DNA of 10,893 nucleotides, from contig JAGHUU010000273.1 in the NCBI GenBank assembly GCA_018064695.1, positions 1 through 10,893 of the forward strand. The letters are read 5' to 3'. How positions within the stretch are numbered: position 1 is the first letter of the stretch; each line of letters opens with the position of its first letter. Below, one piece after another: positions 6,301-10,893 of the stretch. Source of the stretch: Candidatus Blautia equi. Its GTDB lineage: Bacteria > Bacillota > Clostridia > Lachnospirales > Lachnospiraceae. The position numbers were made by a program, and so were the translations under genes. A model generated the notes under the pieces. The model saw only the letters and a list, made by a program, of their open reading frames with translations. It had not been told where the DNA came from and made no database searches.

Positions 6301-7770
6301 ATGCCGGATATGGAGAGCACCCAGGTAACCATGACCATTTCCATGGAGAAGGGTGCACAGTTTGCAGACCTTGTAAAGAACGCTGACGATGTGATCGCAG
6401 CCATTGAAGATATTGAAGATATTGAGTCCATTGGTGCCATGGCCGGCGGCGGTGGCCTTATGAGCCTCACCGGCGGTGGCGGCTCCGGCAATTCCATCAC
6501 AGCTTACCTGCTCTTAAAAGAGGATAAAAAGCTGAGCGGCGAAGAGCTGGCGGATGAGATCTATAAGAGAACAGAACAGTATCCATGTAATGTATCTGTT
6601 TCCACCCAGTCCATGGATATGAGTGCCCTTGGCGGCAGCGGTATCAGCGTCCGCGTAAAAGGACGTGAGCTGGATCGTCTGGCAGAGATCTGCCGTGACA
6701 TTGCAAAAATGGCGGAGGAAGTAGAAGGCCTTGTAAATGTTTCCGACGGACAGGGCGATGTGGACAGAGAGTTCCGTATCAGCGTGGATAAGGGCAAAGC
6801 CATGGAGCATCAGCTTACAGTAGCCCAGGTATTCCAGGCTATCCAGGTGAGACTGGCAGAGGCTTCCTCAGCCACCACCCTTGCTACAGAGGATAAGGAT
6901 TACAGTGTATACGTATATGATGAGAAGGATGAGACCCTGACCCGCGATCTCGTAAAAGAGATGGAGATCGACGTGAAAAATAAAGAGGGCGAGACGGAAA
7001 AGATCAAACTTTCCGAGATCGCATCCTTTGATGAAGCTACCGGACCGCAGACCATCACCCGTGATGCACAGTCCCGTTACATGACAGTTTCCGGTCAGAT
7101 CGCATCCGGACATAATATCGCCTTTGTAAGTGCGGCCCTCAATGAAAAACTGGAAGATTATGAGCTTCCGGGCGGATATTCCATAGAGATGACCGGTGAG
7201 GACGAGACCATCAACGATGCTATGGAGCAGCTGTTCCTCATGCTTGCCCTGGCTGTTGTATTCATGTACCTCATCATGGTAGCGCAGTTCCAGTCCCTGA
7301 TGTCCCCATTCATCGTTATGTTCACCATTCCACTGGCGTTCACCGGCGGTTTCCTGGGACTGAAAGCGGCAAACATGGAGCTCAGCGTTATCGCTATGAT
7401 CGGTTTCATCATGCTTTCCGGTATTATCGTTAACAACGGTATCGTGCTGGTAGACTATACCAACCAGCTTCGTATGGAGGGCATGGAAAAACGTGCCGCT
7501 CTGATCCAGGCCGGCAAGGACCGTCTGAGACCAATCGTCATGACAGCCCTCACCACCATTCTTGGTCTTTCCACCATGGCGGCGGGAACCGGAATGGGCA
7601 GTGATATGGTACAGCCTATGGCCATCGTTACCATCGGAGGTCTGATCTACGGTACAGTGCTGACCCTGTTTGTTGTACCCTGTATCTATGATATGCTGAA
7701 CCGCAAAGAGTATAAACGTGATGAACTGAGCATGGAGGAGGAAGCAGCGAATGGAACAGATCGTGAATGA
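3367..7770 (+). CDS. RND-superfamily permease with giant coiled-coil insert
   Basis: This 1467-residue membrane transporter is of the AcrB/HAE1-like RND type, about 400 residues longer than AcrB. It should export a substrate using the ion gradient. TM1 is at about 11-29, TM2-6 at about 770-921, TM7 at about 951-969 and TM8-12 at about 1287-1440; two large extracellular loops lie between TM1/TM2 and TM7/TM8. Typical RND sequence surrounds the insert: TDLLPSMNLP and YPGASPETVE early, LVDNSIVVIENI in TM4, IVNNGIVLVDY in TM10. Asp835 matches the first proton-relay aspartate of AcrB (Asp407). The second is Asn836, and the Lys940 position appears to be Asn1356. Residues about 204-625 are an insert within the region matching the TolC-docking subdomain. 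It has two heptad-rich arms (about 204-362 and 446-625) and a repeat tip (363-445). A Gly-rich stretch (1025-1041) lies in the second loop. The start has GGAG at 3356-3359, seven bases upstream. The substrate is unknown; no adaptor or outer-membrane partner is nearby. Confidence 0.93.
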   Translation: MLSRLSVKKPYTVWVAIVLVIILGAVSFGKMNTDLLPSMNLPYAIVMTTYPGASPETVETVVTRPIEQSMATVSDIENVSSQSRENVSVVILEFAESTNMDSVTIEIREKLDQISGYWDDMVGKPMIMKLNPDMLPIMIAAVEIDDLEATEVTDYVKAHIEAELESVAGVASVSTTGNITESVNITIRQDKIAEVNKKIAAAVDKTFAEKEEELEDAQKELDNGKEELEDGKKQMEDGKAALESGKNAMVAGLAGGKQQLADAQSQLSSGAQELRDTEKMLNEQQKQLTDGLEAITNGRQQAIDGKAQLIQAQTGIETLVSAINMLQEKEDELSGPLTTMEQGMTAIDQQIALLEAAADVMENGSIELPGGGTIDVPGIGDIEIPGDGTIQLPGGGTIDIPNFGGGSSGGNGGSGDDFADDFVDDFADDYIMGYSMIDTPGVAAETGNSLAGQTQNLLQQLYAQKAELQTQYDLLKGGITEIKTQKASLQSQLDSILSGLGKTSASEALSYIATQITTIDQTLQELTETEAQLLEGQSALDAGFAQLNAAKQQVASGQSQLTTGQIAMDTQSLLAVIQMSVAEAKLASGEGVIAQTEAQLDAAQTQLDDGREQLNDAKEQTKEKVDLNNILSKDLVKGILAGQNFSMPAGYINEGQDEFLVRVGDKLRGMDNMEDLILLDLGFDDLDPIRLGDVAEIIKVDDSDSVYARLNGSPGVILTLEKQTGYSTGDVTDRLLKRIDEIEEERENVHFSVLMNQGIYIDLVVNSVLQNMMSGALLAVLILLLFLKDLRPTFVIACSIPISVVTAFVLMYFSGITLNVISLSGLALGIGMLVDNSIVVIENIDRLRQKGMSAVRAAVEGAGEVAGAIAASTLTTVCVFAPIVFTEGITRQLFVDMGLTIAYSLLASLVVALTLVPAMSSGLLRKTKPKKAPLLEFIKKIYGTLLSGALHVKFLVVLLAAGLLVWSGYIEFQNGTAFMPDMESTQVTMTISMEKGAQFADLVKNADDVIAAIEDIEDIESIGAMAGGGGLMSLTGGGGSGNSITAYLLLKEDKKLSGEELADEIYKRTEQYPCNVSVSTQSMDMSALGGSGISVRVKGRELDRLAEICRDIAKMAEEVEGLVNVSDGQGDVDREFRISVDKGKAMEHQLTVAQVFQAIQVRLAEASSATTLATEDKDYSVYVYDEKDETLTRDLVKEMEIDVKNKEGETEKIKLSEIASFDEATGPQTITRDAQSRYMTVSGQIASGHNIAFVSAALNEKLEDYELPGGYSIEMTGEDETINDAMEQLFLMLALAVVFMYLIMVAQFQSLMSPFIVMFTIPLAFTGGFLGLKAANMELSVIAMIGFIMLSGIIVNNGIVLVDYTNQLRMEGMEKRAALIQAGKDRLRPIVMTALTTILGLSTMAAGTGMGSDMVQPMAIVTIGGLIYGTVLTLFVVPCIYDMLNRKEYKRDELSMEEEAANGTDRE
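4462..4581 (+). repeat. Five in-frame 24-bp repeats (octapeptides)
   Basis: Inside the RND gene, residues 366-405 are five tandem octapeptides: IELPGGGT, IDVPGIGD, IEIPGDGT, IQLPGGGT, IDIPNFGG. The consensus is I-[DEQ]-[LVI]-P-G-x-G-[TD]. The last copy has decayed. At DNA level each unit is 24 bases and they differ at synonymous and non-synonymous sites, so the array is not brand new. A Gly/Ser-rich stretch (404-415) follows. Confidence 0.9.
4612..4656 (+). repeat. In-frame DDFA-type tetrapeptide repeat
   Basis: Residues 416-430 of the RND protein read DDFA-DDFV-DDFA-DDY, four near-identical acidic-aromatic units directly after the octapeptide array and its Gly/Ser linker. Eight aspartates in fifteen residues make a strongly negative patch between the two coiled-coil arms. 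It could bind cations or a basic surface; that is inference. Confidence 0.9.
7734..7741 (+). promoter_or_regulatory. Ribosome binding site of the regulator gene, inside the RND gene
   Basis: GGAGGAGG lies nine bases before the ATG at 7751 and within the last codons of the RND gene (SMEEEA). It decides the regulator's start and fits translational coupling across the 20-base overlap. Confidence 0.85.
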
Positions 7771-8362
7771 CAAGATCCTGGCCATGTACCGGGCTGTCTG
7801 GGATCTGACCCGGGAAGGACAGAATGTTTATAATATGAAGGTGGTGGATATTACCAACCGCGCAGGTATCGGTAAGGGAACCGCCTATGAGTACTTCAGA
7901 AGTAAGGAAGAGCTGGTGGCGAAGGCCCTTCGCTATGGCACTTACCTGGAATACGAGCATCTCCTGGAGCGTATCCAGGCCCAGGACACCCTTAAAGATG
8001 CCCTGAATGTATGCTTTTCCTGGCTGGAGGAGGATGAGGAGAAGATGGCCTGCCTGCTTCAGTTCCTGAAAAATTCCGGCGCCCACGAGGAGATCATCCG
8101 AAAAGGAATGAAATGCATGCAGGAAAACATGGAGGAGGATGCGAAGAAGATCCAATTCCTTCTGCAGCTCATGGCGGACCTCGGCAAAAAAGAGGGCACC
8201 ATCTGCAGAGAAACGGCAGATCCTCTGGTTTGTCTGCAGATCCTCTCCCAGCTGATGGGATATTTTACCTACAGAAAATTCCACAAAGGATCCGGGGAGG
8301 AAGAGGACCGGAAGGTCAGAGAGTTTTTATATAAGAGCCTGGAAAACGGCGTGAAACAATAA
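7751..8362 (+). CDS. TetR/AcrR-family transcriptional regulator
   Basis: This encodes 203 residues, a normal length for the family. The N-terminal DNA-binding domain is at about 5-55. Its helix-turn-helix is VVDITNRAGIGKGTAYEYF (31-49), followed by the typical RSKEELV. The C-terminal part (about 60-200) is helical and should bind ligand and dimerise. It holds five cysteines (88, 101, 122, 152, 161), more than usual, so thiol chemistry is possible but unproven. The gene overlaps the RND gene by 20 bases and sits 18 bases before the hydrolase start, so it is in the same operon. It is therefore expected to repress its own transcript through the palindrome at 3328-3343. TetR genes beside pumps are often divergent; here the gene is embedded downstream. 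Repressor function and target are inferred from context. Confidence 0.92.
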   Translation: MEQIVNDKILAMYRAVWDLTREGQNVYNMKVVDITNRAGIGKGTAYEYFRSKEELVAKALRYGTYLEYEHLLERIQAQDTLKDALNVCFSWLEEDEEKMACLLQFLKNSGAHEEIIRKGMKCMQENMEEDAKKIQFLLQLMADLGKKEGTICRETADPLVCLQILSQLMGYFTYRKFHKGSGEEEDRKVREFLYKSLENGVKQ

Positions 8363-8380
8363 GGATCGGAGGAAATGAAG

Positions 8381-9316
8381 ATGTTTGCAAAATATGAATT
8401 CTTTCTCGCATCGGAGGCAGACGGGCTGAATCTTTCCGTGCTGGCCATGCTTCCGGCGGAGAAACCATATAAAGGTGTAGTGCAGCTTGTGCACGGCATG
8501 TGTGAGAATAAAGAGAGATACCTTCCTTTTATGAATTTCCTGGCAGAAAACGGATATGTTTCCGTGATACATGACCACAGGGGCCATGGCCAGAGTGTGA
8601 AGGACAAGGCAGATCTTGGCTATATGTACGGCGGCGGTGCAAAAGCCATCGTGCAGGATATTCACACAGTTAATCAGAAGATCCATGAGTATTTTCCGGT
8701 ACTGCCTGTCACCCTGTTCGGTCACAGCATGGGTTCCCTGGCAGTGCGCGCTTATACTGCACAGCATGATGACCAGATCGATAAGCTGGTGGTCTGCGGT
8801 TCTCCAAGTGAAAACCCGGCCAGCGGTGTGGGCGAGTTTCTTGCTAAGATCGAAGGAAAGCTTCGCGGCATGAAGCATAAGAGCACCCTGCTCACAGGAA
8901 TTGCCCTTGGAAGCAACAACAATAACTTTAAGGCAGAAGGCGAGAACGCATGGCTCTGCACCGATCCGGAGATCTGCAAAGCCTACAATGCATCCGAATA
9001 CTGCGGCTTCCTCTTCACTGATGATGGTTTTCTGGGACTCTTCGGCCTTATGAAAGGTGCTTATGATGTTACCGGATTTAAGTGCAGCAATCCATCCATG
9101 CCGGTGCTCTTTATCAGCGGTGAGGATGACCCGTGTAGGGGAAATAATGAGCTCTTTGGAAAAGCAGTGAAATCCATGCGCCGCGCGGGATATCAGAGAG
9201 TGAAAGGCAAACTTTACCCCGGCATGCGCCACGAGATCCTCAATGAGAGAGAAAAAGAGAAGGTTTTTAAGGATGTGCTGATCTTTCTTGAGAACAGAGG
9301 CATCTTTAAAGATTGA
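8381..9316 (+). CDS. Alpha/beta hydrolase, monoacylglycerol lipase/lysophospholipase-like
   Basis: This is a serine hydrolase of the S33/'Hydrolase_4' group, whose members cleave monoacylglycerols, lysophospholipids or related esters. No signal peptide is visible, so it probably acts in the cytoplasm. Numbering from the upstream ATG at 8375: the oxyanion-hole motif is HGMCE (40-44), the family motif DHRGHGQS is at 67-74, the nucleophile is Ser118 in GHSMGS, the likely acid is Asp252 (SGEDDP), and the catalytic histidine is His286 (GMRHEI). The lid region (about 150-235) contains NNNN (181-184) and many aromatics. I chose the second ATG (8381, 311 residues) because GGAGG (8368-8372) is eight bases from it but only two from 8375. 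It is the last gene of the RND-TetR operon. A lipid-like or ester substrate for the whole operon is plausible but unproven. No terminator follows before malQ's promoter. Confidence 0.9.
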   Translation: MFAKYEFFLASEADGLNLSVLAMLPAEKPYKGVVQLVHGMCENKERYLPFMNFLAENGYVSVIHDHRGHGQSVKDKADLGYMYGGGAKAIVQDIHTVNQKIHEYFPVLPVTLFGHSMGSLAVRAYTAQHDDQIDKLVVCGSPSENPASGVGEFLAKIEGKLRGMKHKSTLLTGIALGSNNNNFKAEGENAWLCTDPEICKAYNASEYCGFLFTDDGFLGLFGLMKGAYDVTGFKCSNPSMPVLFISGEDDPCRGNNELFGKAVKSMRRAGYQRVKGKLYPGMRHEILNEREKEKVFKDVLIFLENRGIFKD

Positions 9317-9341
9317 CCAATACAACATTTTTCGGTATAAT
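9313..9341 (+). promoter_or_regulatory. malQ promoter
   Basis: TTGACC (9313-9318) and a perfect TATAAT (9336-9341) are 17 bases apart. The -35 box overlaps the hydrolase TGA stop (9314-9316). The predicted start is near 9348, leaving a leader of about 80 bases. Confidence 0.87.
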
Positions 9342-9370
9342 TATTAATTGCGTAAATTTTTTATAAAAAT

Positions 9371-9406
9371 TGTGCGCAGCAGGATCATACCGAAATGCTG
9401 TGCACA
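9371..9406 (+). promoter_or_regulatory. Hairpin in the malQ leader
   Basis: TGTGCGCAGCA (9371-9381) pairs with TGCTGTGCACA (9396-9406) over 11 bp with one G-U pair (9376/9401) and a 14-base loop. No T-run follows, so it is not a terminator. It ends nine bases before the GGAGG site (9416-9420). It may stabilise the mRNA, affect translation, or as DNA be an operator. Just upstream, AATTTTT/AAAAATT (9355-9371) gives a weak AT-only hairpin that shares base 9371. Confidence 0.55.
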
Positions 9407-9427
9407 GAATAATCTGGAGGAACTAAA

Positions 9428-10893
9428 ATGAGAGCAAGCGGTGTTCTGCTTCCTGTTTCCAGTATTCCATCTAAGTATGGTATCGGATGTTTTTCAAAGG
9501 AAGCATATGAAGTTGTAGACCAGCTGGTCAGTGCCGGACAGCAGTACTGGCAGATCTTACCGCTGGGACCTACCGGATATGGAGATTCTCCATATCAGGC
9601 ATTTTCCACTTTTGCAGGAAACCCATACTTCATCGATCTGGAGGACCTGATCGAGAAGAAGCTTCTGACTGTGGAAGAGTGTGAGGCCATTGAGTGGTTT
9701 GGACATGTTAGCTATGTAGATTATGACAAACAGTATCAGAACCGTTTTGTCCTTTTAAGAAAAGCTTTTGAGAGATTTGATACTTCTGACGCAGATTTCC
9801 AGGCTTTTATGGAGGAGGAGAAATTCTGGCTTGAGGACTACTGTCTGTACATGGCAATCAAAAACAGCGTTGGCGGAAAGGGCTGGATCGACTGGCCTAA
9901 GGAATTGAAGACCCGTCAGGCTAAAGCAATCGCAGCAGCTAAGACAGAGTTTGCAGAGGAGATCCTTTTCTATGCATTCCAGCAGTACTTCTTCACCAGA
10001 CAGTGGGATAAGCTGAAAGCATATGCAAACGAGAGCGGAATCAAGATCATCGGTGATGTGCCGATCTATGTAGCATTTGACAGTGCGGACGCATGGTCTG
10101 CACCTGCTCTGTTCCAGTTTAACAGAGATCGTGAGCCTAAGTCTGTGGCAGGCTGTCCGCCTGATGCATTCTCCGCTACCGGTCAGCTCTGGGGAAATCC
10201 GGTTTATAACTGGAAGAACCATAAGAAGGACGGCTATTCCTGGTGGATCAAACGTATGGAGTCTGCCATGAGACGTTATGACGTTGCTCGTATCGATCAC
10301 TTCCGTGGATTTGATGAGTACTATGCAATTCCATACGGCGATAAGACTGCTGAGCATGGCAAGTGGGAGAAAGGACCTGGCCTTGAGCTCTTTGATGTGC
10401 TGAAAGAGAAGGTTGAGGGTCTTGAGGTGATCGCAGAGGACCTTGGCGTTCTTACCGACAGCGTGCTTGAGATGCTGAAGAACAGCGGCTTCCCTGGAAT
10501 GAAGGTTCTGCAGTTTGCATTTGACGACACCGAGAACAGCAGTTATCTTCCATATAAATATGAGTCTCCAAACTGTGTTGTTTACACCGGTACTCATGAC
10601 AATGAGACTACCAAGGGATGGTTAGAGAACCAGAATGAGCATGACAATAGATTTGTAAGAGAGTACATCTGCTGTTATGATGCTCCTGTCAACGACTGTG
10701 TATGGGGTCTTATCCGTGCAGCTATGGCTTCTGTGGCTGACCTTTGTATTATCCCAATTCAGGATTACCTGTGCCTGGGCAACGAGGCTCGTATGAATGC
10801 GCCTTCTACCCTTGGAGATAACTGGAAGTGGAGACTTACCAAAGGACAGATCTCCGAAGGTACTCTTTATACTATGAAAGAGCTTACCAGAAT
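9428..10893 (+). CDS. malQ: 4-alpha-glucanotransferase (amylomaltase), 3' end cut by window
   Basis: This GH77 enzyme moves alpha-1,4-glucan segments between chains and releases glucose (EC 2.4.1.25). It works in the cytoplasm on maltodextrins or glycogen. The window contains 488 codons and stops without a stop codon; family members are usually about 490-510 residues, so only a short C-terminus is missing. The N-terminus MRASGVLLPVSSIPSKYGIG and the segment LGPTGYGDSPYQ are family hallmarks. The catalytic motifs are all present: DVPIYVAFDSADAW (about 219-232), nucleophile Asp290 in ARIDHFRG, acid/base Glu337 in IAEDLG, and Asp391 in GTHDNET. The start has GGAGG at 9416-9420, seven bases upstream. 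It has its own promoter (9313-9341). Codons such as TCT, CCA and GCA appear more often here than in the RND gene, perhaps from high expression. Which other glucan genes sit beside it cannot be seen. Confidence 0.96.
   Translation, partial: MRASGVLLPVSSIPSKYGIGCFSKEAYEVVDQLVSAGQQYWQILPLGPTGYGDSPYQAFSTFAGNPYFIDLEDLIEKKLLTVEECEAIEWFGHVSYVDYDKQYQNRFVLLRKAFERFDTSDADFQAFMEEEKFWLEDYCLYMAIKNSVGGKGWIDWPKELKTRQAKAIAAAKTEFAEEILFYAFQQYFFTRQWDKLKAYANESGIKIIGDVPIYVAFDSADAWSAPALFQFNRDREPKSVAGCPPDAFSATGQLWGNPVYNWKNHKKDGYSWWIKRMESAMRRYDVARIDHFRGFDEYYAIPYGDKTAEHGKWEKGPGLELFDVLKEKVEGLEVIAEDLGVLTDSVLEMLKNSGFPGMKVLQFAFDDTENSSYLPYKYESPNCVVYTGTHDNETTKGWLENQNEHDNRFVREYICCYDAPVNDCVWGLIRAAMASVADLCIIPIQDYLCLGNEARMNAPSTLGDNWKWRLTKGQISEGTLYTMKELTR

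Noticed and set aside
6868..7785. Minus-strand open frame of 305 codons opposite the RND C-terminus
   Set aside because: Rich in His, Gln and Asp with no membrane or domain pattern, and covered by unmistakable RND sequence on the + strand.
8375..8380. Upstream ATG as hydrolase start
   Set aside because: Only two bases separate it from the GGAGG site, whereas the ATG at 8381 has an ideal eight-base spacing. The difference is two residues.
9755..10597. Minus-strand open frame of 280 codons opposite malQ
   Set aside because: All GH77 catalytic motifs are intact on the + strand over this range; the minus frame has no support.

Overview
The window looks like chromosomal DNA from a low-to-medium GC, Gram-positive anaerobe of the Clostridia, most likely Lachnospiraceae-like. 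The reasons are strong AGGAGG-type ribosome binding sites, perfect TTGACA/TATAAT promoters, tRNAs without encoded CCA, an EpsC-type serine acetyltransferase, and an RND permease carrying a very large coiled-coil insert. The genus assignment is inference. I see no phage genes, transposase, CRISPR array or rRNA.

Left part (1-2070, all rightward): a gene-free leader of about 255 bases with several inverted repeats and one strong terminator-like hairpin; a small secreted protein of unknown function (256-825); serine O-acetyltransferase (869-1789), which makes O-acetylserine for cysteine synthesis; then a consensus promoter driving two tandem glycine tRNAs (anticodons TCC and GCC) and a strong terminator. 

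Middle part (2132-9316): a leftward gene for a membrane-anchored extracellular protein with a probable DUF5067-type C-terminal domain (2188-3237), ending in its own terminator. Head-to-head with it is a rightward operon: a 1467-residue RND-superfamily permease (3367-7770), a TetR-family regulator that overlaps it by 20 bases (7751-8362), and an alpha/beta hydrolase of the monoacylglycerol-lipase/lysophospholipase type (8381-9316). The two divergent promoters physically overlap. A 16-bp palindrome of TetR-operator type sits at the predicted start site of the RND promoter, so the simplest reading is an autoregulated export operon: the TetR protein represses its own transcript until it binds a ligand, and the permease and hydrolase are then made together. 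The substrate is unknown.

Right part (9313-10893): a near-consensus promoter whose -35 box overlaps the hydrolase stop codon, an 80-base leader with an 11-bp hairpin, and malQ (4-alpha-glucanotransferase, GH77), which runs off the window just short of its C-terminus.

The most unusual item is the RND permease. About 430 residues are inserted where Gram-negative pumps carry the TolC-docking subdomain. They form two long heptad-rich arms flanking a tip made of five octapeptide repeats and a DDFA-type acidic repeat. No membrane-fusion protein or outer-membrane channel gene accompanies it here.
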